Assembly: GCF_019797745.1 (NCBI RefSeq) | Contig: NZ_VOSI01000004.1 | Location: forward strand, 335,328-399,327 | Direction of reading: 5' to 3' | Origin: Edaphocola aurantiacus | GTDB lineage: Bacteria; Bacteroidota; Bacteroidia; Chitinophagales; Chitinophagaceae | Length of the DNA: 64,000 nucleotides | Part shown: one piece after another, positions 7,938 to 16,974 of the stretch | Layout: each line of letters starts with the position of its first letter | Position numbering within the stretch: the stretch's first letter is position 1 | Made by a program: the position numbers and the translations under genes | The notes under the pieces: model-generated | Database searches by the model: none | Told to the model about the DNA's origin: nothing | Seen by the model: only the letters and a program-made list of their open reading frames with translations

Positions 7938-10900
7938 TTATTTTCTATAGAGTACCTTTTGAGTATAGCTGAAGCCTGTTTTGTTTTTTAGGATCAGCAT
8001 ATATATACCCTCCGGTAGTGTTGCTGAGACATTAAGCGCAGTAAGTGTTGTGCCGCGCTTCATATCCAGGGAGCCGCTTTGCTTTACTGTACCCTGAATG
8101 TTTACTATACTCCAGTCAAGCTGCTCGTCGATATTTGTATTATACTGGATTTGTAGCTGTTCACTAAACACAGTAGGGTAAATGAGCACATTGCGCTCTT
8201 TTGTTTCTTTCCTGTTCAACCTGATAATTTCAGAATATACATCAACTGCATCTTTGCCGGCAATCTTTAATCGATAGTAGAGAGAAGCGCTATTGCGTTT
8301 ACTATCGGTATAGCTATAACCAGTCAGGTCAGTGGCTTTGAGGCTTGCTATTTTTGTAAAGTTCCTGGCATCGTTACTGTATTCCAGTTCAAAGTGCCGC
8401 ACATCATCAACATCAGAAAGCTCCCATTGCAATACTGCATTGCCCATTGTATTCAGATAGCCATTAAAGCTGCGCAGGTGTATCGGGAGCGGTGCTCCGC
8501 ATGCTGTCGGATCAACAACGAATATATTGGACAATACTGCACAGGTTCCGTAATTGATCTGAACACTGTATGTATCAACCCCAGAGGCCTGCACCGTATT
8601 GATGGTATATGCAGCATTCGTAGCCCCGGAGATAGACTGATGATTTTTCTGCCAGCTGTATGTGGCGAGATTACTTTGTGGAACAGACATTGTAAATGAC
8701 TGACCCGGACAAGGGGCAACGCTGCTTGAATAGTTTAGAGGAACAGGTGCATTGCTGAAGGAAGTTGAGTACAATGTTCCGTTTCCGCAGGTATCCACGG
8801 CGCGCACTCTATATACATTGTTTACCAGAAGCCCGTTAAATATAGGACTTGCCTGAGGCCCGGCTACCGATGACCATGCTCCTCCCGTACCCTGTATGTC
8901 AAGTGAGTACTGGTAGCCACCACCACCGCCAGTAGCCAATGCTGCTACCGTTGCAGTGCCATTGGTGCATGAAGAGGTGAAGGTAGATTGCTGTAAAGAC
9001 AAAGGCTGACCTGCAGTATGCTCATACGTTTTGGATACGACACAAGTCGGAGTCGGATAGCCATTGGGCTGTATCGGTAACAGTTTAATGATATATGATC
9101 CATTAGGTCTGTTAGGAAAGGCGGCAGTACCATTTCCCATGAACAATGTTGTTTGAGAAGTATCGCTGATCCCTGTTGCTACATTAGTGACAATAACCTT
9201 TATTTCTGAAAGTATGCTTGAAGCGCTTTTAGATACAGGCACTTTGAAACCTGTATTTGTAGGATTGCAGGAGTATATCGGAGTAATTGTACCAATACTG
9301 TTTACCAAAGCGTTTAGCGTAGGAGAAATCGTATCAACATTTTGATGGCAATAGTCTGTAGCACTGATGATGTAGCTTCCCGGCGCTGTATTGTAACTAG
9401 AGACGATTATACCGCTGTTCAGTTGCCAGTAATAAAAAGAATCAGGGAGCTGTGCCGTTGCCGGTTGATTAATTACCCTAAATAATGTACTGTCTATTTG
9501 ATATGGAGTTCCTGAAATAGATAAGCTTAGAGCGCTATTGCCGCTGCAGGGCGGAAGGGTAGAGCTGGAGAAACTAAGAGTCATATTACCTGCTTGCGGG
9601 GTGAAGCTTAGTGTATTCGTATCACAATCTCTGGCCACTTTTACTTGCTGGGTTGCACCGATATTGAAATCTCCTATGCTATAGCTGCCGGAGCTTTGCA
9701 GCGCAGACCACGTAACACCATTATTCAAGGAATAGCGGGTGTTCACAACAGAATTATTAATACTGTAATTCACTGTTGTACAAGAGCTCTGATTGTTAAG
9801 TACTGCTGAAGAAGTGAAGGGCTGGTTGGCTGGAGGGGTAAAAGTTGTGGTCGCCGTATCACAATCGCTGGCTACCATTACGGTATGGGTAGTATTGGTG
9901 CTGAACGTACCGATACTATAACTGCCCGCTGTTTGTACTGAAGACCAGGTGGCACCGTTATTTAAAGAGTAACGTGTATTATGATAGTTGCTTGCACCGG
10001 CGCTGGCGCCTACATTTACGGAATAGTTTCGCTGACTGCAGTTTCCTCCGTTGGAAATAGCCTGCACTGATAAGTTGGGTGTGCTTCCTATATTATTACT
10101 GGACTGATATACATTACCGCACTGAGTTTTAAATCCGCAGGTGATGTTTGCAGGATAAGAAATTCCGCTGTAGAACCTGGAGAATGATATAGAATTTGTT
10201 GGCGTGTTTTGAGTGAATTGCTGACCAGGGGCTGGTGTAAGCGTATCTGTTACGCCGTTAATCGTTATCCAGAACCGCTCAATGCTGCCAATCTGAACAT
10301 TGGACGAGGCTGGACTTTTGAACGCTGAAAAGCTAATCTGTAAGGAGTCGCAATAGAATTGAAAAGGGTTTATCGTTACGGAACCGCTTTCTGTACTTAC
10401 TGTAACTGTAGACTGAGCTGTAGAGTATGCTTCGCAGGTATCATATACCCTGATATAATAAGTACCTGCTCCGAGGTTTGAAAAGGTATTGCTTACCTGT
10501 TTTGGTGCTACATATGTGGTAGGTTCCGGAGCGTTTAAACTGGGTACTAAAGCATACCGGTATGCGGCATTTGTGTTGCCTCCGATCGCATTTATCGTTA
10601 AACTTCCTGTAGGGGATAGGCAATTGCCATCAGTTGTCTGGATGGACTGGATAAATAATGGTGTAGTATTTCCACTAACGATAATATTTGGTTCTGTAAA
10701 TTCACCGGAAATGGAGGACGTGCAAATTTTACGGACCTCAACCTTATATTTTGCAACGGCCACCTGTGTAAATATACTATCACTCTGCCAGGGTTTTACC
10801 ACCGAGGTATTGCCTGCCGAGTCATAGCGCAGCTGATACTGATATGTATCGCCAGAGGTGCCTCCCTGGATATTACTTACCGTTACTTTCCCCTCGCCAA

Positions 10901-11033
10901 GGCATAGTGCAGGGCTGGTGTTTACCGTAATCCCCGTCGGGGTGGTACATTGTGCCTGTGCTGTAGCCTGTGCCATAAAAAGCGACAGCAGCAAGGCAAA
11001 TGCCTTAAAATAAATGTGTTTGTGTTTTGTCAT
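7938..11033 (-). CDS. Large secreted T9SS type A surface protein with tandem repeats
   Basis: Predicted 1031-residue exported protein. ATG 11033 gives a good signal peptide (HIYFKAFALLLSLFMAQATAQ); the frame is open further upstream but the longer leader is not signal-like. The body consists of Cys-containing, Ser/Thr/Asn-rich domains of about 70-100 residues resembling SprB or PKD-type adhesin modules. Two adjacent units share the TRYSLNNG-TWS...GSYSIG...DCDT pattern and are clearly duplicated. A C-terminal part (from about 900) has a fibronectin-like segment, and the last 80 residues, starting near VLIYPTVFSEQLQIQYN, are a type A T9SS sorting domain. Secretion through T9SS and surface anchoring follow from the family; the ligand is unknown. 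Confidence 0.9.
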   Translation of the reverse strand: MTKHKHIYFKAFALLLSLFMAQATAQAQCTTPTGITVNTSPALCLGEGKVTVSNIQGGTSGDTYQYQLRYDSAGNTSVVKPWQSDSIFTQVAVAKYKVEVRKICTSSISGEFTEPNIIVSGNTTPLFIQSIQTTDGNCLSPTGSLTINAIGGNTNAAYRYALVPSLNAPEPTTYVAPKQVSNTFSNLGAGTYYIRVYDTCEAYSTAQSTVTVSTESGSVTINPFQFYCDSLQISFSAFKSPASSNVQIGSIERFWITINGVTDTLTPAPGQQFTQNTPTNSISFSRFYSGISYPANITCGFKTQCGNVYQSSNNIGSTPNLSVQAISNGGNCSQRNYSVNVGASAGASNYHNTRYSLNNGATWSSVQTAGSYSIGTFSTNTTHTVMVASDCDTATTTFTPPANQPFTSSAVLNNQSSCTTVNYSINNSVVNTRYSLNNGVTWSALQSSGSYSIGDFNIGATQQVKVARDCDTNTLSFTPQAGNMTLSFSSSTLPPCSGNSALSLSISGTPYQIDSTLFRVINQPATAQLPDSFYYWQLNSGIIVSSYNTAPGSYIISATDYCHQNVDTISPTLNALVNSIGTITPIYSCNPTNTGFKVPVSKSASSILSEIKVIVTNVATGISDTSQTTLFMGNGTAAFPNRPNGSYIIKLLPIQPNGYPTPTCVVSKTYEHTAGQPLSLQQSTFTSSCTNGTATVAALATGGGGGYQYSLDIQGTGGAWSSVAGPQASPIFNGLLVNNVYRVRAVDTCGNGTLYSTSFSNAPVPLNYSSSVAPCPGQSFTMSVPQSNLATYSWQKNHQSISGATNAAYTINTVQASGVDTYSVQINYGTCAVLSNIFVVDPTACGAPLPIHLRSFNGYLNTMGNAVLQWELSDVDDVRHFELEYSNDARNFTKIASLKATDLTGYSYTDSKRNSASLYYRLKIAGKDAVDVYSEIIRLNRKETKERNVLIYPTVFSEQLQIQYNTNIDEQLDWSIVNIQGTVKQSGSLDMKRGTTLTALNVSATLPEGIYMLILKNKTGFSYTQKVLYRK

Positions 11034-11411
11034 ATCTGTTATTGTTTGATGATTATTCAATAAGGTTGCGTTACAGGTATTCGAAGAGCCGGAGTGTAGC
11101 AATAGATACAGTTTGCTCTTCTTTATATGCAAAGGAACGAACGGCCAGTGGCCGCCCGTCTAGCTATTATTGGGAAGATTTGATAAGGATTATAACAAGA
11201 AATAGGTATAAACCAGTGAGCAGGTCGCGTGTGAGGATAACGGTATCGTCCGGGTCCTGCACCAGATGAGGAAACTGTATTAGCCTATGCAGTAATGGTA
11301 ATTACTATTGTATTGTTCAGAAAATACCTAATTATTGGTATTAGACCCGACTATAAAATGATCCACTTTTGTACTACTATTTAAAGTAAGTAGTGCTCTT
11401 CATGTACAGTC

Positions 11412-11440
11412 AGGTTTCCTGAATCTTCAGGAAACCTTTT
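11412..11440 (+). terminator. Terminator-like hairpin in a gene-free region
   Basis: AGGTTTCCTGAA and TTCAGGAAACCT form a perfect 12-bp stem followed by TTTT. No coding gene precedes it on the plus strand, so it could end an unannotated short RNA. A related hairpin lies 170 bp downstream. Confidence 0.45.
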
Positions 11441-11579
11441 AAAAGCCGAATGTTTAATACCCGCATTGACATAAGGAAAGGGAGCATACCTGCTGTTGCA
11501 TAACTACAGATAAGTCAGGAAGTATATTGAATAATAGTCGATTCCTAGAGTAGAGTGTTTGTTTTTAGTAGAGGTTCAT

Positions 11580-11610
11580 AAGTTTCCTGATTCCTCAGGG
11601 AACTTTTTTA
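11580..11610 (+). terminator. Second related hairpin with U-tract ahead of the kinase gene
   Basis: AAGTTTCCTGA and TCAGGGAACTT pair with one G-T wobble, followed by TTTTTA. The stem shares GTTTCCTGA with the hairpin at 11412. It sits 100 bp before the kinase start and could be a leader attenuator or the end of a short upstream transcript. Confidence 0.45.
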
Positions 11611-11711
11611 TACCTGGCTGGTTTGATGTGAGGTGCACAATAACGCTTATCAATATGTATCGGTATTGAAATATATTAAATTAAGGTTTACTTTAGAATC
11701 AAAGTGTGCTT

Positions 11712-13748
11712 ATGAATTTATTGCTTCGCTTCTGTTTAACAGTACTTGCTGGTATTTTATGTTCCGCATTATTCCTGCCGCCGATACCAGCATCTGCACA
11801 ATTAAGTCAGGCTACTTACGATGCCCTGCCACCGGTTTTAAAGCCCCAGCACAGATCATTGGTTACATTTAATGAACTGACGAAGATTTTAAATGATTTC
11901 AGGACGGATGATAGTAAGGTGACTAAAGATTTAACGGCACTGTGCCTGCAGAAAATACCGTTTTATGCTACGATTTTGGATAGAAGCAAGCGTTCTGATT
12001 TTCTTTTTGTTTCGGTATACTGGCTATTTAATCAACGGTATGATATACCCGAGCAAAGAACGCTGATCTATCAATATATTGATACGTTGATTAGTGAAGT
12101 ACAATCTGCACCAGATCTACATCTGGATAAAGAAGGAAAACTGGGAATTTGCTATATGCTCAAAGGGGGCTTATATGCAGAGGATAATAAGTATATGGAA
12201 AGTTATGAGTCCCATCAAAAGTCTCTGGACATATTTAAAGAGGCAAAGGGAGCATCGGACCTGTCATTTATATCTAATAATTATACCTTATTGGCAGCAA
12301 TGTACTCATCTCTGTTGTTACATGATGAAAGTATAGCGTATGTTGATAGGGCTTTAGCAACCCTTGACCTCTCTATACCGGTAATAAGGCAGACAAACAA
12401 ACCCAGTCTCATTATTATAAAAGCAAAACTCTACTTTACCAAATTACTGGAAACAAATAAGGCTGTCTATGCCGATTCCGTCGCTTCTTTAATCCGGTCT
12501 ATAGATACCAACGATATATATACTTATATAAAACCAGGGCTTTATTGCATAGAGGCTGGACTTGCCTACTGGAACGGGTGCTATGACGAGTCTGTTGCTC
12601 ATGCAGATGCAGCACTGTCATTTACCAATATAAATGTACCGGAACACCAGATAAACAGTGCTAAAGCATTCAAGGGCTTGAGCTTATTAAAGATGGGGAA
12701 TCATATTCTGGGACGTAAGGTCCTGGAGAGTATTGATTTTCGGGTAGATTCTAATACGGCACCCATTATGGGTATAATTCTGGAATTACTGGCCACTCAC
12801 TATAAGGCTGAAGGTAATTATGCTAAAAGCAATGAATATTATACAATGCTTTTGAGATATAAAAATACTGTATTGACGCAAAAATATCAGGGTGAGCTTT
12901 TTCAGATCTCCAGAAAATACAATGTTGCTGCCCGGGATGCCGTAATCCATCACCTGAATGCCGAGCAGAAGCTGAATCGCTGGATTATGGGAGCCATCTT
13001 GTTTTTTGCCCTGCTGATTATATCTGCATTCTATTTTCGTTATCGCAATAATAAAAAAGAAAAAGTGCTGCTGCTACGCCAGATCGAAGAGCAAACCGAA
13101 TTCCAGGTGATGAGAATCGAACAGAGTGTACATAAGGTAAAGGAAGAAGAGCGCAGGCGCTTCGGTCAGGAATTACATGATGATTTTGCGGGCAGTCTGG
13201 CAGGCATCGTTCATCTTCTGAAAATAAGGGAGGAGGAGGAAAGCGACCTGGAGAAGAAAACCCATCTCAGCGCTATTTACACCGAAGTAGAGGCTGCCTA
13301 CAGCAGGGCAAGGATGACTGCACATAATACCTACCACACTATTCTAACGGATAATTTCCAACAGATATTGACAAACAATATTCACCTCTTTTTTAACGGC
13401 AGCAAAATAAAGTCCAGCGTTTATATTGATGACCTGTCCTCCGGCCTGGATCCGGAACTGCAGATTTCCTTGTTTTTTATTGTTAAAGAAGCGATTACCA
13501 ATATTATTAAGCATTCCCGTGCACAAAATGTCGATATCCTTATATATGAAGATGAAAGCATGTTAGTGGTACAGATCAAAGATAATGGCAAGGGTATTTA
13601 TGCACCGGCAACCAAAAGAGGAATCGGCTTGCGCTCTATAGAAGAGCGGGTTAACAAACATGGTGGCAACTACAAATTATTTTCTCCCAATAATATAGGC
13701 ACCACCCTGGAGGTTATACTGCCCATGTTGCCATGTACTTCGCAGTAA
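11712..13748 (+). CDS. Hybrid-free NarL-type sensor histidine kinase with TPR-like sensor region
   Basis: A 678-residue protein. ATG 11712 is chosen over the GTG six bases upstream because the signal-like N-terminus LLLRFCLTVLAGILCSALF follows it directly. Residues about 30-400 form a helical, TPR-like periplasmic region. One membrane helix lies at about 424-444, then a coiled-coil. The dimerisation box EERRRFGQELHDDFAGSL contains the phospho-acceptor H489, and the HATPase has its N box near N597 (EAITNIIKHS), a G1 DNGKG and a G2 GIGLRSIEERV. This HisKA_3/HATPase layout belongs to the NarL/DesK class, whose partner is a LuxR-type regulator; such a gene lies next downstream at 14439. The signal is unknown. 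Confidence 0.92.
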   Translation: MNLLLRFCLTVLAGILCSALFLPPIPASAQLSQATYDALPPVLKPQHRSLVTFNELTKILNDFRTDDSKVTKDLTALCLQKIPFYATILDRSKRSDFLFVSVYWLFNQRYDIPEQRTLIYQYIDTLISEVQSAPDLHLDKEGKLGICYMLKGGLYAEDNKYMESYESHQKSLDIFKEAKGASDLSFISNNYTLLAAMYSSLLLHDESIAYVDRALATLDLSIPVIRQTNKPSLIIIKAKLYFTKLLETNKAVYADSVASLIRSIDTNDIYTYIKPGLYCIEAGLAYWNGCYDESVAHADAALSFTNINVPEHQINSAKAFKGLSLLKMGNHILGRKVLESIDFRVDSNTAPIMGIILELLATHYKAEGNYAKSNEYYTMLLRYKNTVLTQKYQGELFQISRKYNVAARDAVIHHLNAEQKLNRWIMGAILFFALLIISAFYFRYRNNKKEKVLLLRQIEEQTEFQVMRIEQSVHKVKEEERRRFGQELHDDFAGSLAGIVHLLKIREEEESDLEKKTHLSAIYTEVEAAYSRARMTAHNTYHTILTDNFQQILTNNIHLFFNGSKIKSSVYIDDLSSGLDPELQISLFFIVKEAITNIIKHSRAQNVDILIYEDESMLVVQIKDNGKGIYAPATKRGIGLRSIEERVNKHGGNYKLFSPNNIGTTLEVILPMLPCTSQ

Positions 13749-13846
13749 AAATGGATATCTTCAATTCGGTCGATACGACCAAGTGATTCGTACAGAACAG
13801 ATCGCCTGGCAGCGGAAGTCTTTGTGTTCCGAAAGGATATATTCAA

Positions 13847-13855
13847 TTTTTATTA
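13847..13855 (+). repeat. Left 9-bp flanking direct repeat of element copy 1
   Basis: TTTTTATTA abuts the left end of the 478-bp element and recurs at 14334-14342 directly after its right end, as expected for a target-site duplication. The target is AT-rich, so the match alone is modest evidence. Confidence 0.6.
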
Positions 13856-14333
13856 ACTGAGTATCCGCTTAAAGGAAACAAGAACTAATATTATGATTTA
13901 AATAGTCTATTTATATCTTTTGCTACCTTTTGCCTTGATGCAAAAGGTACCGCCAAAAAATCAAGGCTGTATAAATCCCTGGCCAAAAATCAATGTGTCG
14001 GTCGGTCGCAAACCAGACTCACTGCGCTCAGACAATGGTTTCCGACTTTATCGACCGAGCCAATGATTTTATTAACGCCGGATTTATAAGGCCTTTCGAG
14101 CGATCTGTACAGTACGGATCGCGTATTGTTTTCATCACAGCGATAGCCATTTTGGAGTGGAGCTGCGATCGTTGAGCACCGAACGCATCATACATTAAGC
14201 TCAGACGATCAATGCACGCAACGGTACAAAATGGCGGTGCCCCGCAATCGCCTTGATGAAAACAGGCATTTTTGGTCCTTTTGTTGCCGGACAAAAGGAC
14301 GAATAAAATAGTTACCTAAATGCGGATAGTCAG
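13856..14333 (+). mobile_element. 478-bp MITE-like non-coding element, copy 1
   Basis: A 478-bp sequence that recurs in the same orientation at 30650-31127 with roughly 90% identity by eye. Its ends are imperfect terminal inverted repeats: CTGAGTATCCGCTTAAAG at the left against CTGACTATCCGCATTTAG read inward from the right. Nine-bp direct repeats flank it. Inside are a left hairpin TACCTTTTGC/GCAAAAGGTA near 13924-13949, a right hairpin GTCCTTTTGT/ACAAAAGGAC near 14275-14300, and a long foldback at 14128-14263. No conserved reading frame is present. It has no transposase and could only move with one supplied in trans. It separates the kinase gene from its likely response-regulator gene. Confidence 0.8.
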
Positions 14334-14342
14334 TTTTTATTA
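14334..14342 (+). repeat. Right 9-bp flanking direct repeat of element copy 1
   Basis: TTTTTATTA, identical to 13847-13855, directly follows the terminal TCAG of the element. Confidence 0.6.
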
Positions 14343-14438
14343 TTTCATTATACAGACAATGAGCAGTTCGCAAATATGGCCCTATGTCGTTGTGGTTTGG
14401 AAATATCTTGGTATCTTGTAGGAAATGATCGGCCGGAT

Positions 14439-15092
14439 ATGAAGATTTTAAAACACACGAATAATACTGCTATAGTATTTGATGATCATAAATTATTTGC
14501 AGAGGCATTTGCAGGGATCTTGCAAAAATTAGAAGTATTCGAATCCGTATCGGTCGCGGATAATGAGAAAGAATTGAAATTGAGTCTATTCCGTTCTACA
14601 GGAAAAGGAGTTACCTATATATTTCTTGATTATTATATTCCAGGTGTTAATGTAAACCATTTAATAAGTGATTTACTAAACCTGTACAGCAATATCCGGA
14701 TCATAATAGTGAGTAGCCTGTCTCACTCAAAACTCATAGATAAATTAATTAAAGGGAAGCTACACGGTTTTATGAGTAAAACAGCAGGTCTGACAGAGCT
14801 GGCCAACTGCATCCGTACTGTTTCGGAAGGCAGGTTTTATATCTCCGATGACCTGGCCGGCAAACTCCGTGCAGATGCTCTTGTACAGGACATCGATTTC
14901 ACCTCAAGAGAATTCCAGGTGCTGGAGTGTATCGTAAAGGGCTATAGCATTGCTAAAACAGCCGAGACCTTATTTATCAGCACACATACCGTAGTCGTTC
15001 ATCGCCGCAATATGATGAAGAAAGCATCTTGTAATTCGGTGATCGAGTTACTGGCTTTTGCTTCCGATATGGGCATTATTGAGCGTATTTAA
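14439..15092 (+). CDS. LuxR/NarL-type response regulator
   Basis: A 217-residue response regulator. ATG 14439 is preferred to an upstream start at 14376 because the receiver domain begins directly after it (NTAIVFDDHKLFAEAFAGIL). The receiver has the acidic pair near the N-terminus, phospho-acceptor D64 in YIFLDYYIPG, the VSS switch serine region and K114 in GFMSKTAG. Residues about 153-212 form a LuxR-type helix-turn-helix (FTSREFQVLECIVKGYSIAK, then HTVVVHRRNMMKKA). It probably controls transcription in response to the kinase encoded at 11712-13748. The 478-bp element and about 200 bp of other sequence now separate the two genes, so they may be transcribed apart. Confidence 0.92.
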   Translation: MKILKHTNNTAIVFDDHKLFAEAFAGILQKLEVFESVSVADNEKELKLSLFRSTGKGVTYIFLDYYIPGVNVNHLISDLLNLYSNIRIIIVSSLSHSKLIDKLIKGKLHGFMSKTAGLTELANCIRTVSEGRFYISDDLAGKLRADALVQDIDFTSREFQVLECIVKGYSIAKTAETLFISTHTVVVHRRNMMKKASCNSVIELLAFASDMGIIERI

Positions 15093-15285
15093 GGATAAAA
15101 TCTTCATTCTGGAAATACCAGGGCACAAAACAGGATTGCCCGATGCGATGCTTATAACCTGAAGATGCGGCCGTGTCTGCTCTTGCCACTTTTGCGGGTT
15201 CAGGCTACGAGCGCATTTTGCTGTGTTTCAAAGGAAACCTTATGATCTTGTTGATAAAAATACTTTTTTACCCCAAAAGTTTCCT

Positions 15286-15293
15286 TAATTTTG
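15286..15293 (+). promoter_or_regulatory. Candidate -7 box of purA
   Basis: TAATTTTG fits TAnnTTTG and lies 19 bp before the purA ATG. No TTG is seen at the expected -33 distance. Confidence 0.5.
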
Positions 15294-15312
15294 CGCTTTA
15301 CTTTAATAAGCT

Positions 15313-16581
15313 ATGGTAGATGTATTAATAGGTTTGCAATGGGGCGATGAGGGTAAAGGTAAAATCGTAGATTACCTTGCAGCTCAGTACGAAATTATTG
15401 CACGCTTTCAAGGTGGCCCGAATGCAGGCCATACTCTTTACGTAAACGGACAGAAGGTTGTACTGCGTACCATTCCTTCCGGCGTATTCCAGGAAAACAA
15501 ACTGAACCTTATCGGTAACGGTGTGGTAATTGACCCGGTAACTTTAAAAGAAGAAATCGAAGGGTTGAAAGCACTGGGCGTTCCTGTTGAAGAAAACCTC
15601 TTCATCTCTCATAAAGCACACATCATCCTGCCTACGCACAGAGCGCTCGATGCCGCTTCTGAGCATGCAAAAGGTTCTGAAAAGATCGGTTCTACTTTAA
15701 AAGGTATCGGTCCGGCTTATATGGATAAGACCGGCAGAAACGGCCTGAGAGTAGGCGATTTAATGGCTTCTGACTGGAAGCAGCGTTATGAAAAATTAAA
15801 AGCTAAGCATGTAGAAATGCTGCGTATGTACCAGACCGAAGTCGAATGGCAGGAATGGGAAGCAGCCTTCTTTGAAGCAGTGGCTTACCTGCAGCAATTA
15901 AATATTGTGAATGGCGAGTACTGGTTGAATAATCATATTGCCAATGGCAAAAAAGTACTGGCTGAAGGTGCACAAGGCTCTATGCTGGATGTAGACTACG
16001 GTACTTACCCGTTCGTTACTTCTTCCAATACCATTACAGCCGGCGTATGTACAGGTCTGGGTATTGCCCCTTCCCAAATCGGTGAGGTATATGGTATTAC
16101 CAAAGCATACTGTACCCGCGTAGGTAGTGGTCCTTTCCCTACAGAACTGCACGATGAGACCGGAGAAGCGTTACGCAAAGCCGGTAACGAGTTTGGCGCG
16201 GTGACTAAACGTCCTAGACGTTGTGGCTGGATCGACCTGGTCGCTTTACGCTATACTATTATGCTGAGCGGCGTTACCCGTCTGATCATTACTAAGGCAG
16301 ACGTTATGGATGAATTTGAAGAAATCAAAATGGCGACTGCTTATAAAGTAGGCGAAACCGTTACGGAAGAAATGCCTTTTGATATCTGCGATATGGCTAT
16401 CGAGCCGGTATACCAATCTTTCCCTGGATGGACTGCACAAAAGATCAGTGCATGTACCAGCCTGGAGCACTTACCGGAAACCTTTACCGAGTATTGCAAG
16501 TTCATCGAGAACTACCTGGGCACCAGAGTACAATATGTATCTAATGGTACCGGTAGAGATAACCTGATGAAGTTTTTCTAA
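15313..16581 (+). CDS. purA: Adenylosuccinate synthetase
   Basis: A 422-residue protein of the usual family length. It converts IMP, aspartate and GTP to adenylosuccinate, the first committed step from IMP to AMP, in the cytoplasm. The GTP-binding loop QWGDEGKGK (9-17) and the IMP and active-site residues of GGPNAGHT (34-41) are intact. GSTLKGIGPAYMDKTGRNGLR and GTYPFVTSSNT are further signatures, and TKRPRRCGW is near the C-terminal third. It is a single gene between its own -7 box and a long terminator; neither neighbour is a purine gene. Confidence 0.98.
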   Translation: MVDVLIGLQWGDEGKGKIVDYLAAQYEIIARFQGGPNAGHTLYVNGQKVVLRTIPSGVFQENKLNLIGNGVVIDPVTLKEEIEGLKALGVPVEENLFISHKAHIILPTHRALDAASEHAKGSEKIGSTLKGIGPAYMDKTGRNGLRVGDLMASDWKQRYEKLKAKHVEMLRMYQTEVEWQEWEAAFFEAVAYLQQLNIVNGEYWLNNHIANGKKVLAEGAQGSMLDVDYGTYPFVTSSNTITAGVCTGLGIAPSQIGEVYGITKAYCTRVGSGPFPTELHDETGEALRKAGNEFGAVTKRPRRCGWIDLVALRYTIMLSGVTRLIITKADVMDEFEEIKMATAYKVGETVTEEMPFDICDMAIEPVYQSFPGWTAQKISACTSLEHLPETFTEYCKFIENYLGTRVQYVSNGTGRDNLMKFF

Positions 16582-16601
16582 AAACAGCAATTACATACAA
16601 T

Positions 16602-16648
16602 ATATAATAAATATAGCCCGGCAATATGCCGGGCTATATTTATTATAT
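16602..16648. terminator. Long symmetric terminator after purA
   Basis: A perfect 22-bp stem (16602-16623 with 16627-16648) with core AGCCCGGCA/TGCCGGGCT and a 3-nt loop. A/T-rich flanks are part of the stem, so either strand carries a U-rich tail. Confidence 0.9.
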
Positions 16649-16974
16649 GCCTATGCTCAGCAGGGTATTTTTTTGAGTACACATTGTTTAATTATAGTAT
16701 GTGATTTTGGTATTGTGTGTATTGTAAAAAGATATTTTCCGGCACAGGAACAGGCAAAATGTCAAATGATTTATTTGTCTAATGTATTGTCGTTTCTGTT
16801 AAATAAACTATTTACATATTTGTTTTATTCTAAATTTGAATGATGGTGGCCTAATTATCAGCTTATTGTTCGACCTCATTTTTTGCATAATTTGGGCAAA
16901 TTGCTATGAAATCCAACCAAAGCAGTGTATTTTAGTGTCTTTATTGTTACGGACAACAAAAAATCACTTTCATT
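16649..16974. other. AT-rich upstream region of the lectin-like gene
   Basis: About 325 bp without a supported gene. TAAATTTG at 16831-16838 matches the -7 consensus but lies 137 bp before the ATG and has no TTG at proper spacing, so the promoter is uncertain. Confidence 0.4.

Larger units (their letters stand above)
11034..11711. other. Long intergenic region between adhesin and histidine kinase
   Basis: About 680 bp without a convincing gene; the short frames here have no good start or family resemblance. It holds two related hairpins (11412-11437 and 11580-11605). A CGGCCA/TGGCCG mini-palindrome lies near 11140-11154. Divergent promoters for the flanking genes must lie here, but I could not identify them with confidence. 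Confidence 0.5.

Noticed and set aside
11034-11132. Upstream extension of the large T9SS protein to 11132.
   Set aside because: The 33 extra residues are not signal-like; the ATG at 11033 starts a typical signal peptide.
13993-14175. 60-residue reading frame inside the 478-bp element, also at 30785-30967 in copy 2.
   Set aside because: The frame is shifted internally between the copies, so the middle of the two proteins does not match although the ends do. The sequence follows the stem structure, not codon constraint.
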